Assembly: GCF_041897535.1 (NCBI RefSeq)
Contig: NZ_CP169217.1
Location: 1,984,001-2,048,000, forward strand
Direction: 5' to 3'
From: Methylomicrobium lacus_A
Lineage (GTDB): Bacteria; Pseudomonadota; Gammaproteobacteria; Methylococcales; Methylomonadaceae
DNA length: 64,000 nt
Shown here: positions 42,625-51,097 of the stretch, in pieces
How positions within the stretch are numbered: position 1 is the stretch's first letter
Layout of the letters: each line of letters opens with the position of its first letter
Translations under genes and position numbers: made by a program
Notes under the pieces: generated by a model
Seen by the model: the letters and a program-made list of their open reading frames with translations, nothing else
Told to the model about the DNA's origin: nothing
Databases searched by the model: none

Positions 42625-44624
42625 AACAGGGACTCTCGGTGCTGGCAACAATCGACCACTGGATCGCGCGCGGCTGGCTGAGCCATTTGAACCGGGCTTT
42701 CGTGCGTTTTCTGCTCGATCAGGATCAACAGGCAAAGGATGCGGAGCTATGGGCGGGCGCGCTGGTCAGCCACCAACTGGACCGGGGCGAGGTGTATCTG
42801 GACCTCGAACAACTCAGCCAACAGCCCGGTTTGACGCTGGCGATACCGAGCGACGATGCCTGGGCATCCGAGTCCGAAGCCGCGCATGCCGAGCTGTCGG
42901 CGCTGAAGGCTTACAGCCTCGGCCAATGGAAGACCGCGCTGCAAGAGTCCCCCTTGGTCGCGGAAGGCCAAGGCAACACGCCACTGGTGCTGGACGGCAA
43001 GCGCCTCTATTTGCGGCGTTATTGGCAGTATCAACAAATCCTGGACCGGTGCATCGAACAACGCCTGCCGCCGGCTCGCGACACTTTGCCAGAGTCCTTG
43101 CAGGCCCAATTGAACACCTTGTTTCCGGGGAGCCCCGAAAAACCGGACTGGCAAAAAATCGCCTGCGTCCTGGCGCTGCGCTCCCGTTTCACGATCATCA
43201 CCGGCGGCCCCGGCACCGGCAAGACCACGACCCTGACCAAGCTCTTGGCGTTGCTGATCCAGCTTTCCGAGGACGAACCCGGCGGCGCGCACAAACCGAA
43301 CATCCTGCTGGCCGCGCCGACCGGCAAGGCGTCCGCCCGGGTCAGCGAGTCGATCGGCAAGGCGCTCGAAAATCTCGCCGTCCCCGACCGCATCAAGGAG
43401 GTGATCCCGAAGCAAGCGAGCACGCTGCACCGCTTGCTGGGCAGCCGCCCGGGCTCCCGCCGCTTTGTCCATGACCGGCACAATCCGCTCGTCGCCGACA
43501 TCGTGATCGTCGATGAGGCGTCGATGATCGATCTCGAAATGATGGCATCCTTGCTCGATGCGCTGCCGGACGGCGCGCAATTGATCCTGCTCGGCGACAA
43601 GGATCAACTGGCTTCGGTCGAAGCCGGTTCGGTGATGGGCGACTTGTGCCAGGGCGCCGACAACGCGGCTTACGATGAAGCCGCACGGTCATGGATCGTT
43701 CGCCATGCCGGCGAAGAGATCGAAACTTTTGGCGCAGAAGGCACCGCGATCAATCAGCAGACCGTGATGCTGCGCCATAGCCACCGCTTCGGCGAGCACA
43801 GCGGCATCGGCCGATTGGCGCGGGCGGTGAATGCCGGCAATGGCGCATTGGCGCAGTCCGTCCTGAATGACACAGCCCGCTACCCCGACCTCCTGCCCGA
43901 AGCGCACGACGACTATTTGCGGCTCAGGGCCAATCCGCAGCCGGATGCGGCCGACCGCCTGTTGAAAAAGCTGGTCGCGGTGAATGCCGGCATCAACGCG
44001 GAAGGCAAACCTAAGCCGCGGCAAGGCTATGGTTATTACTTGAACATCATCCGGCTGCATCGCCCCACGGACCCCATGCAGTACGACCCATGGGCGGAAC
44101 AGGTACTGCATGCCTTCGACGCCTTCCAGGTGCTCTCCGCCCTGCGCCGGGGGCGCTGGGGCGTCGAAGAGCTGAATCAGCGCATCGCCGCCTGGCTGTT
44201 TCCGAAAGAGTCGCTGAGTCACTGGTACGAAGGCCGGCCGGTCATGGTCACGCGCAACGATTACAATCTGGGCTTGATGAACGGCGACATCGGCATCGCG
44301 CTTAAGGACCACGGCGGCAAATTACGGGTCGCCTTTCCCGCCATCGACCCGCTGGCCGAAATCAGGATTCGCTGGCTATCGCCGATGCGCCTGCCGAATG
44401 TCGAAACCGCGTTTGCGATCACGGTGCATAAATCGCAGGGCTCGGAGTTCAATCATGTCGCCCTGGTGCTGCCCGAAAGCAAAAGCCCGGTATTGACCCG
44501 GGAACTGATCTATACCGGCATCACCCGGGCAAAAGAAAACTTTACCCTGCTGGAAAGCCAAGGGGATGTTTTTGACCAGGCCGTCAAGACCCGGGTGAAA
44601 AACCCTGGAAACGCCAACAATTAG
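42621..44624 (+). CDS. recD: Exodeoxyribonuclease V subunit RecD
   Basis: A 667-residue SF1B helicase. Walker A TGGPGTGKTTTLTKLLALL is near residues 193–211, motif II DIVIVDEASMIDLEMMASLL follows, and the C-terminal motif VETAFAITVHKSQGSEF and YTGITRAKE are intact. It is the 5'-3' motor of RecBCD. The start overlaps the recB stop by 4 nt. The operon ends here; a 103-nt spacer precedes eptA. Confidence 0.95.
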   Translation: MKQGLSVLATIDHWIARGWLSHLNRAFVRFLLDQDQQAKDAELWAGALVSHQLDRGEVYLDLEQLSQQPGLTLAIPSDDAWASESEAAHAELSALKAYSLGQWKTALQESPLVAEGQGNTPLVLDGKRLYLRRYWQYQQILDRCIEQRLPPARDTLPESLQAQLNTLFPGSPEKPDWQKIACVLALRSRFTIITGGPGTGKTTTLTKLLALLIQLSEDEPGGAHKPNILLAAPTGKASARVSESIGKALENLAVPDRIKEVIPKQASTLHRLLGSRPGSRRFVHDRHNPLVADIVIVDEASMIDLEMMASLLDALPDGAQLILLGDKDQLASVEAGSVMGDLCQGADNAAYDEAARSWIVRHAGEEIETFGAEGTAINQQTVMLRHSHRFGEHSGIGRLARAVNAGNGALAQSVLNDTARYPDLLPEAHDDYLRLRANPQPDAADRLLKKLVAVNAGINAEGKPKPRQGYGYYLNIIRLHRPTDPMQYDPWAEQVLHAFDAFQVLSALRRGRWGVEELNQRIAAWLFPKESLSHWYEGRPVMVTRNDYNLGLMNGDIGIALKDHGGKLRVAFPAIDPLAEIRIRWLSPMRLPNVETAFAITVHKSQGSEFNHVALVLPESKSPVLTRELIYTGITRAKENFTLLESQGDVFDQAVKTRVKNPGNANN

Positions 44625-44727
44625 GATGGTCATATGTAGGGCTGTCGACAAGCACCGCGTGTATTTTCAGTTTTGATTCAGCAAACTGATGTAGCGTTAA
44701 CCACTTTTTCAATTTTATCTCAGTGTT

Positions 44728-46344
44728 ATGGAAAACCTTAAACGCCTGACCGTTCCTTGTCCAGCCCTGACGAATTCGCTATTTTTAATCCTGTTTTGCA
44801 ATACCGCGCTGTGGCACGAACTCTTTAAGATCAAAGGCGGCCTATCCCTCGACACGCTCTTGTTCTATGCGCCATTTTTTCTGGTGTTAACGCTGCTGTT
44901 GAAATTGTTTTTCACGCTCTTCCGGCTGAAATACCTGTTTAAGGGCGTTCTGGTTGTATTTTTATTCGCCTCGGCGGCGATCGATTACTTCATGGTCAAT
45001 TACGGAGTCGTGATTGACAAAAGCATGCTGCAAAACGCGCTGGAAACCAATTCCGGTGAAGCCTTCGAACTGCTGAATTGGCAAATGCTGGGGTATTTGA
45101 TTGTGCTGGGCGGCATACCCGCTGCCTTGATCGTGCGGACGAAAATCACCTATCAACCGTTGCCGCGACAATTATTAAAAAACCTCGGCGCGTTAGTCGT
45201 TTGCGCGGCTTTGATCGGAGGGCTGAGCTATGTCTTTTACGGCGATTACACGTCGATTTATCGAAACCACCGTGAACTGCGCTACTTGATTAATCCGGTC
45301 AATTTGGTGGATTCTTCGGTTTCGAATCTGAAACGCAAACTGAAAGGCCAGCATGCGCTGATTCCGCTGGGCGCCGATGCAAAAATGGCCGCCGCGCCGA
45401 ATCCATCCGGCAAAAAAAATCTAACCGTACTGGTCCTCGGCGAAACGGCGAGGGCCGCAAATTTTGCCTTGGACGGCTATCCTCGGCCGACGGACCCTTA
45501 TTTGAGCCAGCAACAGGTACTGAGTTTTACCAACGTGCATTCTTGCGGCACCGCGACCGCGGCATCCGTTCCCTGCATGTTTTCCAACTTCGGCCAGGAC
45601 CATTACGATCCGGCAAAAGCCCAATATACCGAAAACGTATTGGATGTCTTGAGCCATGCCGGGGTCAAAGTGTTATGGCGCAATAATAACGATGGCTGCA
45701 AAGGCGTGTGCAAGCGGGTCGCGAGCGAGGATATTTCGCATTTAAAACTTGCCAACTTATGCAACGCGGAGGATTGCTACGATGAAGCGCTGCTGTATCA
45801 ATTGCAGGCCTATGTGGATAAATTAACCAGCCATGGCGTGATCGTGCTGCATCAAAAAGGCAGCCACGGGCCGGGTTATAACCTGCGTCATCCGGCCAAG
45901 TTCACCGTTTTTAAACCCGAATGCGAGCAGGACAATTTAAACGATTGCAGCCATCAGGAAGTGGTTAACGCCTACGATAACACCATTGCCTATACCGATT
46001 ATTTTCTAGCCAAGGTCATCGACTTTTTAAAGAAAAATTCGGCTAAATACGATACCGCGATGCTCTATGTATCCGATCACGGCGAATCGCTCGGTGAAAA
46101 TAATGTCTATTTGCACGGCCTGCCCTACTTTATCGCGCCGGACGAACAGAAGCATGTGCCATTGATCACCTGGTTTTCGCAGGATTTTATTCACGATCAT
46201 AAAATCGATTCGGCTTGTTTACGGCAACATAAAGACAACCCATACAGCCACGACAACCTGTTTCATTCCTTATTGGGCTTAATGGACGTGCATACGCAAG
46301 TTTATGATGCCAAGCTGGATATTTTCGCCACGTGTCGGGCGTAG
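44728..46344 (+). CDS. eptA: Lipid A phosphoethanolamine transferase EptA
   Basis: A 538-residue protein with five N-terminal membrane spans (to about residue 180) and a periplasmic sulfatase-fold domain. GETARAANF carries the first metal ligand; the nucleophile is T277 in CGTATAASVPC, flanked by the C273/C283 disulfide as in the MCR/EptA family. Further metal residues lie in DHGESLGENNVYLHGLPYF. It transfers phosphoethanolamine from phosphatidylethanolamine to lipid A and lowers susceptibility to cationic peptides. No two-component regulator is adjacent. Confidence 0.93.
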   Translation: MENLKRLTVPCPALTNSLFLILFCNTALWHELFKIKGGLSLDTLLFYAPFFLVLTLLLKLFFTLFRLKYLFKGVLVVFLFASAAIDYFMVNYGVVIDKSMLQNALETNSGEAFELLNWQMLGYLIVLGGIPAALIVRTKITYQPLPRQLLKNLGALVVCAALIGGLSYVFYGDYTSIYRNHRELRYLINPVNLVDSSVSNLKRKLKGQHALIPLGADAKMAAAPNPSGKKNLTVLVLGETARAANFALDGYPRPTDPYLSQQQVLSFTNVHSCGTATAASVPCMFSNFGQDHYDPAKAQYTENVLDVLSHAGVKVLWRNNNDGCKGVCKRVASEDISHLKLANLCNAEDCYDEALLYQLQAYVDKLTSHGVIVLHQKGSHGPGYNLRHPAKFTVFKPECEQDNLNDCSHQEVVNAYDNTIAYTDYFLAKVIDFLKKNSAKYDTAMLYVSDHGESLGENNVYLHGLPYFIAPDEQKHVPLITWFSQDFIHDHKIDSACLRQHKDNPYSHDNLFHSLLGLMDVHTQVYDAKLDIFATCRA

Positions 46345-46380
46345 ACGTCTGCCGCGCCGAGCCAGATAGACTCACCGCTA

Positions 46381-46460
46381 CTATTCGACGGGCGCCTTGA
46401 CCGTCACGACAGCGCCGATTTCCTTGCCGCTCAGCGCCCTGGCAATCGGCGACCGCTTTA
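46381..46460 (-). pseudogene. Remnant of a Gre-type transcription elongation factor C-terminus
   Basis: Read on the minus strand, the sequence before a TAG at 46381–46383 codes IKRSPIARALSGKEIGAVVT then VKAPVE. This is the end of the FKBP-like domain of GreA/GreB or a GreA-like protein. Upstream of about 46460–46490 the frame no longer resembles Gre, and the coiled-coil domain is missing. It is therefore a degraded copy. Confidence 0.6.
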
Positions 46461-46743
46461 TACCCTCTCGATCATCCAATTTCTGGTCTCTTCTGTCTCG
46501 AAAGCCGAAAACGGGTTTCCGGCAAGACCACTCCCTGCCCAATATCTTGACAAGATCTCATCAAAACCCCTTCGATAGCGCCGAAACAAAGGCCGGATTG
46601 AGCTTGCCCTTTCATCTGGACTGATTCGCTATACCGCCGTTTTTTATCCCGAAAATTGCGCCGCAGTACAGGCAGCATGCGCGATCGTCGAAGCGGCTGC
46701 CATCTCAAAGCAAAATATTGTATATGTATTGTACAGTAATATC

Positions 46744-46771
46744 TTGACAACCTCCCGCGACCGGGTAAACT
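46744..46771 (+). promoter_or_regulatory. Predicted sigma70 promoter
   Basis: TTGACA (46744–46749) and TAAACT (46766–46771) are spaced by 16 nt. Transcription would begin near 46778 and run through the terminator-like hairpin towards the membrane-protein gene. Confidence 0.5.
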
Positions 46772-46869
46772 TTCACCTACAGACTATGAATTTTTCGAGC
46801 CCTTCCTTAGCGAATTGCCGCGGCTTTTATTTTCTGTCGTGTTTGGTACTTAATATCCTCCCCTCAAGC

Positions 46870-46898
46870 CTCCCTTTCGCGAAAAGGGAGATTTTTTT
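46870..46898 (+). terminator. Intrinsic terminator upstream of membrane-protein gene
   Basis: CTCCCTTT and AAAGGGAG form an 8-bp stem around CGCGA, followed by ATTTTTTT. It ends 15 nt before the ATG at 46914, so transcripts from the upstream promoter would stop here unless antitermination occurs. Confidence 0.75.
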
Positions 46899-46913
46899 GC
46901 AGACGGTTGAAAC

Positions 46914-47360
46914 ATGAAGACGACATCCTCGACAAGCCTGACCATCCTGAAAAAATGCGTCGAGATCAATTTCTATCTCTCGATCATCGCGCTGATAGCG
47001 GGCGGCATCCTGTCGTTTTCGGATAACGGCTCGATCTTCGAGTTTCATACGGATCTTTATGGACCGCTGGCCAATAATCTGCGCATGATGCTGGTTTATC
47101 TGGCCTTGACGGAAATCTTTCTGTGCATCGGCTGCTTTTTTTCAGGCAATACCCATTATTTTATGCTGGCCGGTTTCTCCCTGCTGCTGTTGACCGGATC
47201 TTTACAGGTCTACAGCGAGATCAACGACATTGAAATCGACCCCAATTTATCGATTTTTCTGGCCTATGCCGGCCTATCCCATCTTGCTTTCGGCCTTTCG
47301 GCATGCCTGCTGAAAACGGATCGCCCGCACATCCAAACAAGATTCCGCCGGTCTTCGTAA
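46914..47360 (+). CDS. Four-span membrane protein of unknown function
   Basis: A 148-residue protein with four hydrophobic spans (INFYLSIIALIAGGILSF, MMLVYLALTEIFLCIGCFF, YFMLAGFSLLLLTGSLQVY and IFLAYAGLSHLAFGLSACLL) and a basic tail. Acidic and polar residues between spans 1 and 2 (DNGSIFEFHTDLYGP) form a longer loop. No family recognised. A terminator-like hairpin immediately upstream could control its expression, and blc follows 40 nt later. Confidence 0.65.
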   Translation: MKTTSSTSLTILKKCVEINFYLSIIALIAGGILSFSDNGSIFEFHTDLYGPLANNLRMMLVYLALTEIFLCIGCFFSGNTHYFMLAGFSLLLLTGSLQVYSEINDIEIDPNLSIFLAYAGLSHLAFGLSACLLKTDRPHIQTRFRRSS

Positions 47361-47400
47361 ATCCCGTTCGCTCATGCGACATAACCCGGATCGATTCAAG

Positions 47401-47913
47401 ATGAATATTATTTGGCTTGTGGTTTTTTTACTTGCGAGCTGCACAGGTTTGCCGAAAGGACTGAAACCTGTGGAAGACTTTGAGGTAAACCGCTATGTAG
47501 GCACCTGGTATGAAATAGCCCGTCTGGAACAAAGCTTTGAAAAAGGCTTGGACAATATCTCAGCCCAATACACGCTCGCGAAGGACGGCGGCATCGAAGT
47601 CCTGAATCAGGGCCGGAACCAGGAAACCGGGGAATGGAAAAAAGCCGAGGGCAAGGCCTATTTTATCGACCAGCCGTCGGTAGGCAGATTAAAGGTCTCG
47701 TTTTTTGGACCTTTTTACGGCAGCTACAACATCATCGCGCTGGACAAGCAAAACTACCAATATTCGATGGTGACTGGACCAAACAGATCCTATCTATGGA
47801 TTTTGGCCAGAACCAAGACCCTGCCGAAGGAAACCCTCGACGCTTTAATCGAGAGCGCCAAAAGACAGGGATTTGAAACCGACAAATTGATCATGGTCAA
47901 GCAGGACGAATAG
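47401..47913 (+). CDS. blc: Outer-membrane lipocalin Blc
   Basis: A 170-residue lipoprotein. The lipobox LLASC places the lipid on C14 when the ATG at 47401 is used; an upstream ATG in frame would bury the signal sequence behind nine polar residues. The lipocalin signature is NRYVGTWYEIARLE, followed by QYTLAKDGGIEVLNQGR and FGPFYGSYNIIALDKQNYQY. Blc binds lysophospholipids or fatty acids at the outer membrane and is induced in stationary phase in E. coli. Confidence 0.93.
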   Translation: MNIIWLVVFLLASCTGLPKGLKPVEDFEVNRYVGTWYEIARLEQSFEKGLDNISAQYTLAKDGGIEVLNQGRNQETGEWKKAEGKAYFIDQPSVGRLKVSFFGPFYGSYNIIALDKQNYQYSMVTGPNRSYLWILARTKTLPKETLDALIESAKRQGFETDKLIMVKQDE

Positions 47914-47936
47914 AGATGCTATCGTAACCGAAAGCT

Positions 47937-48066
47937 CAGGGTGCGCACCGCGCACCACTGACAATGTCCGAAATGCCCATACGCATTTACGGCACGGGAC
48001 AATTGCCATAAATGAGAGCGACGTTTGGATTTAAGCACCGAAGAAGGTGCGCAGTGCGCACCCTAC
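47937..48066. repeat. MITE-like element, copy 4
   Basis: The 130-bp element begins CAGGGTGCGCACCGCGCACC and ends GTGCGCAGTGCGCACCCTAC; the termini are inverted repeats and palindromic, matching the copies at 6059 and 8459. The inner right part TTTGGATTTAAGCACC resembles the TTCGGATTTATTG of copy 1. It separates blc from the convergent EcsC gene. Confidence 0.7.
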
Positions 48067-48072
48067 TAAACT

Positions 48073-48744
48073 CTAACGAGAATTCGCTTGCCATCGGTCA
48101 AAATAATCTGACTTGTATTCAACAATCATTTTTTTTCCTGCATTTTTAGCAAACATATAATTCACCCCTCCACCCAGAGCAGCTCCTAAAACAGGAACAA
48201 ATTTTACAGCTTGGTTCTTGGTTAGCGTGACACCAAGCAACTTTGCCACTTCCATGATCAGACGAATGGTCACATTAGCGGCTGGCCCTCTTTTAGAGAG
48301 ATTTTCAGCAGCGGCCTTAGCCAACTGAGAACGAATAGCAGTCTGAGCGGCCGCATCAAAGCCAAGCGCCTTAAAATAAATTAGGTGTGCTTTTTCCTTA
48401 TGAACCGTATTTTCAAGATCAAACCCATTTAAAACAGCCATTTTCTGATTGAGTCGATACAACTGGGCAGCCATGTTAGCAATATCCACTCCACCCAAGG
48501 CAATTACTGTTGCCACTCCGCCCATCCCACTCGTTGCACCACTCGCTGCACAGTAACTTGCTGCTAAGGTGGCGTATTTTTCCATCAGCTTTTCTATAAA
48601 AGCATAATTATGCGGTTGCTCAGCCAAATCTTTGAGAGTAGTAACCGTTAATCCATACTCTCTGGCATCGTTCAGAATATCCTCTGGATCAATGTCTAAA
48701 ATAATTTCCTTGATTTTTGAAAAGATGGTCAGTTCATCACTCAT
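48073..48744 (-). CDS. EcsC family protein
   Basis: A 223-residue protein of the EcsC family: the block GGVATVIALGGVDIANMAAQ then LYRLNQKMAVLNGFD (about 75–109) and the C-terminal VPVLGAALGGGVNYMFAKNA are characteristic, with alternating small residues suggesting membrane association. The name-giving B. subtilis protein accompanies an ABC transporter, but stand-alone EcsC proteins are common and uncharacterised. The gene is AT-rich compared with its neighbours and is flanked by a MITE-like element at one end and a long palindrome at the other, which suggests acquisition. Confidence 0.85.
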   Translation of the reverse strand: MSDELTIFSKIKEIILDIDPEDILNDAREYGLTVTTLKDLAEQPHNYAFIEKLMEKYATLAASYCAASGATSGMGGVATVIALGGVDIANMAAQLYRLNQKMAVLNGFDLENTVHKEKAHLIYFKALGFDAAAQTAIRSQLAKAAAENLSKRGPAANVTIRLIMEVAKLLGVTLTKNQAVKFVPVLGAALGGGVNYMFAKNAGKKMIVEYKSDYFDRWQANSR

Positions 48745-49096
48745 ATTTTATCCTTTAGAAAAGACTAAACGCCAAACAGCCTAACTATATTTGGACGACC
48801 TAAATGACGCAAAACATTGCGTCATTTAGGATGCCAAATAGATCATAAAAAACCAAAACTGGTTTATTTTCAGCCCCATGGACGAAAATAACATATCCCA
48901 ATAAAATTCAATACTCTGCTTAGAGCTTCCTGGAAAGCCGCCTAAGTTGCTCTTATATGCAATCCAGCGCCGTAAGCCATGAAGCACAACAATCGCTTAC
49001 AAAGAAACCGATCAAAATTGCCGCCGAAAAAAACTGTTTCCAGCGGCAGATCTCAAAAAATCGACAGGTGTGTTTGAAAAATCTAGCGAAAATCGA
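48745..49096. other. Spacer between EcsC gene and ispB
   Basis: The 352-bp spacer has no gene. It contains the palindrome at 48788–48840, about 45 bp upstream of the EcsC start, and otherwise AT-rich sequence. Confidence 0.6.
48788..48840. repeat. Long near-perfect palindrome upstream of the EcsC gene
   Basis: CCTAAATGACGCAA (48799–48812) and TTGCGTCATTTAGG (48817–48830) pair perfectly over 14 bp around AACA; a second stem TATTTGG (48788–48794)/CCAAATA (48834–48840) extends it across a small internal loop. No T-run follows. It could be an operator, a cruciform site or a small mobile palindrome. Confidence 0.8.
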
Positions 49097-50107
49097 TCAA
49101 TAATTCCGCTGCACCGAAAACTTCGCCAGCTGAATCAAGGCATCCTTGTATTCTGACTCCGGCAACACCTCCAGCGCATCGATCGCCTTTTCGGCTTCCT
49201 CGTCGGCGCGCCGCTCGGTATAAGCGATCGCCTGGGTGCGCTGCACGACCGCATAGACTTCGTTGAACGCATCGCGGTCGCCGTTTTGGATCGCGTCGAC
49301 CACGATTTTCGCATCGGGCTCGCTGCCGTTTTGGATCGCATAGATCAGCGGCAGCGTCGGCTTGCCTTCGGCCAGATCGTCGCCGAGATTCTTGCCGAGT
49401 TCTTCCTTGTTGGCCTTGTAATCGAGGGCGTCGTCGATCAATTGAAACGCGATGCCCAAATGCTGGCCGTATTTCGCCAGCCCTTCTTCGGTCGCTGAAG
49501 ACACGCCGGAGACCACCGCGCCGAGACGCATCGCGGCGCTGAACAGGATCGCGGTTTTGCGCGAGATGACTTCGAGATATTTGGTCTCGGTGGTTTCCGG
49601 GTTGTTGCAGTTCAGAAGCTGCAACACCTCGCCCTCGGCGATCAGCGTGGTGGTTTTCGAGAGGATTTCCATCACCCGCATGTTGCCGGTGCGCACCATC
49701 ATTTCGAAGGCGCGGGAATACAGATAATCGCCGACCAGCACGCTGGCCGCGTTGCCCCAGACCGCATTGGCCGATTCCTTGCCGCGCCGCAGGTCGGACT
49801 CGTCGACCACGTCGTCATGCAGTAAGGTCGCGGTGTGAATGAACTCGATCACCGCCGCCAGGATCAGATGCCTGTCTTCGACCTTGCCGAGCGCCTTCGC
49901 CGCGAGCAACAGCAGCATCGGCCGGAGGCGCTTGCCGCCGTTGCCGACGATATAATGCCCCATCTGATTGATCAGCACGACATCCGAACTCAATTCGTTA
50001 ATGATCAATTGGTCAACGGCCCTGGCCTCGGATTTCGTTAAATTCTTGATCGATTCGAAGTCGATCGGCGCCGTAGGACTCGGGTCGATGTGTGTTTGCA
50101 ATGCCAT
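49097..50107 (-). CDS. ispB: Octaprenyl diphosphate synthase IspB
   Basis: A 336-residue trans-prenyltransferase starting MALQTHIDPSPTAPIDFESI; the frame is open 58 codons further 5' but that part is promoter region. The first Asp-rich motif is HDDVVDESDLRRG (from 97), the second QLIDDALDY. It builds the side chain of ubiquinone. It is divergent from rplU, a conserved gammaproteobacterial arrangement. Confidence 0.94.
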   Translation of the reverse strand: MALQTHIDPSPTAPIDFESIKNLTKSEARAVDQLIINELSSDVVLINQMGHYIVGNGGKRLRPMLLLLAAKALGKVEDRHLILAAVIEFIHTATLLHDDVVDESDLRRGKESANAVWGNAASVLVGDYLYSRAFEMMVRTGNMRVMEILSKTTTLIAEGEVLQLLNCNNPETTETKYLEVISRKTAILFSAAMRLGAVVSGVSSATEEGLAKYGQHLGIAFQLIDDALDYKANKEELGKNLGDDLAEGKPTLPLIYAIQNGSEPDAKIVVDAIQNGDRDAFNEVYAVVQRTQAIAYTERRADEEAEKAIDALEVLPESEYKDALIQLAKFSVQRNY

Positions 50108-50288
50108 GCTAATCAGTATGAAAAATGAGGTTGTTTTTGATCCGTAGAACTGCAAATCCGCTGCATCATATCTGCTCATATCTCCTGATGAACAGCAAAC
50201 TCCCCATCCTATTGAATAAAGGCTATTGATGTCAATAGATAATTTTGTTATCTTATCCGGAATAACTTGCAGCCTAGGCAAGTTTTAG

Positions 50289-50316
50289 TTGACTAGTCGA
50301 CAATAAGACATATAAT
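50289..50316 (+). promoter_or_regulatory. Strong sigma70 promoter of rplU–rpmA
   Basis: TTGACT (50289–50294) and a consensus TATAAT (50311–50316) are spaced by 16 nt, 45 nt before the rplU ATG. This fits expression of ribosomal proteins L21 and L27 and perhaps obg beyond the terminator. Confidence 0.75.
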
Positions 50317-50361
50317 AGTCTGTTCACTTTTTACAGTAAATGCTTGACGGAGCTTACTCTG

Positions 50362-50673
50362 ATGTATGCGGTAATTCAAACGGGTGGTAAACAGTACCGG
50401 GTGGCCGAAGGTACGACCTTAAAAATAGAAAAATTGGAGCTGGGTACTGGCGACAGCGTTGAATTCGACAAAGTTCTGCTGGTTCAGTCAGGCGATGCAG
50501 TCAAAGTTGGCGCGCCTTTCATCGAAGGCGGCAAAGTCTCCGCGACCGTGTTGTCGCAAGGCCGCCACAAAAAAGTCAAAATCATTAAATTCAGACGGCG
50601 TAAGCACCATATGAAACAAATGGGCCATCGCCAATATTACACAGAAGTCCGGATCACCGGCATTTCTGCATAA
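50362..50673 (+). CDS. rplU: 50S ribosomal protein L21
   Basis: A 103-residue protein starting MYAVIQTGGKQYRVAEGTTL, the standard L21 start; the frame extends six codons upstream without need. HKKVKIIKFRRRKHHMKQMG is the rRNA-binding loop. First gene of rplU–rpmA. Confidence 0.97.
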   Translation: MYAVIQTGGKQYRVAEGTTLKIEKLELGTGDSVEFDKVLLVQSGDAVKVGAPFIEGGKVSATVLSQGRHKKVKIIKFRRRKHHMKQMGHRQYYTEVRITGISA

Positions 50674-50691
50674 TCCCTAAGAGGTGGTATT

Positions 50692-50949
50692 GTGGCACAT
50701 AAGAAAGCGGGTGGTAGTACTCGGAACGGTCGCGACTCAAACGCGAAAAGATTAGGCGTTAAACGTTTTGGCGGCGAAGTCGTCAAAGCCGGCAACATCA
50801 TCGTTCGTCAACGCGGCACGCATTTCCATGCCGGTGACAACGTAGGTCTCGGCAAGGATCATACCCTGTTCGCGACCGCCGACGGTAGAGTCGTATTTCA
50901 GGTTAAAGGCGATAAAGGCCGTAAATTTGTCAGCATCGTTGCTGCCTAA
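50692..50949 (+). CDS. rpmA: 50S ribosomal protein L27
   Basis: An 85-residue protein starting at GTG with AHKKAGGSTRNGRDSNAKRL, the flexible N-terminal tail that reaches the peptidyl-transferase centre. AGAGGTGG lies 8 nt upstream as ribosome-binding site. It follows rplU by 18 nt. Confidence 0.97.
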   Translation: MAHKKAGGSTRNGRDSNAKRLGVKRFGGEVVKAGNIIVRQRGTHFHAGDNVGLGKDHTLFATADGRVVFQVKGDKGRKFVSIVAA

Positions 50950-51026
50950 GCCTAAACCGATAATCTAGGGCAACTCCGTAAGTCATGTTTCGGGATTTGC
51001 GCTTAGCAACCCGGAACTCCCCAAGA

Positions 51027-51058
51027 AAGCTCCGCATATCCATCGCGGGGCTTTTTTT
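51027..51058 (+). terminator. Rho-independent terminator after rpmA
   Basis: AAGCTCCGC and GCGGGGCTT pair over 9 bp (one G·T) and are followed by TTTTT. It separates rplU–rpmA from obg; some read-through or an own promoter must serve obg. Confidence 0.8.
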
Positions 51059-51097
51059 GTTTTGAACGCAGGCAAACCTGCACGGCATACTTGATCC

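Larger units (their letters stand above)
46384..46913. other. Spacer with Gre remnant, promoter and terminator-like hairpin
   Basis: Besides the Gre remnant this stretch has no supportable gene. Its right half contains a sigma70-like promoter (46744–46771) and a Rho-independent terminator (46870–46898) in the same direction, before the gene at 46914. The middle is AT-rich (46700–46745, TATTGTATATGTATTGTACAG-like). Confidence 0.6.

Noticed and set aside
41650..42735. 361-codon minus-strand frame over the recB/recD junction
   Set aside because: Antisense to the RecB nuclease domain; composition typical of shadows.
49097..50281. Longer IspB starting at 50281
   Set aside because: The extra 58 residues lack family similarity and cover the divergent promoter region; the ATG at 50107 gives the normal length.
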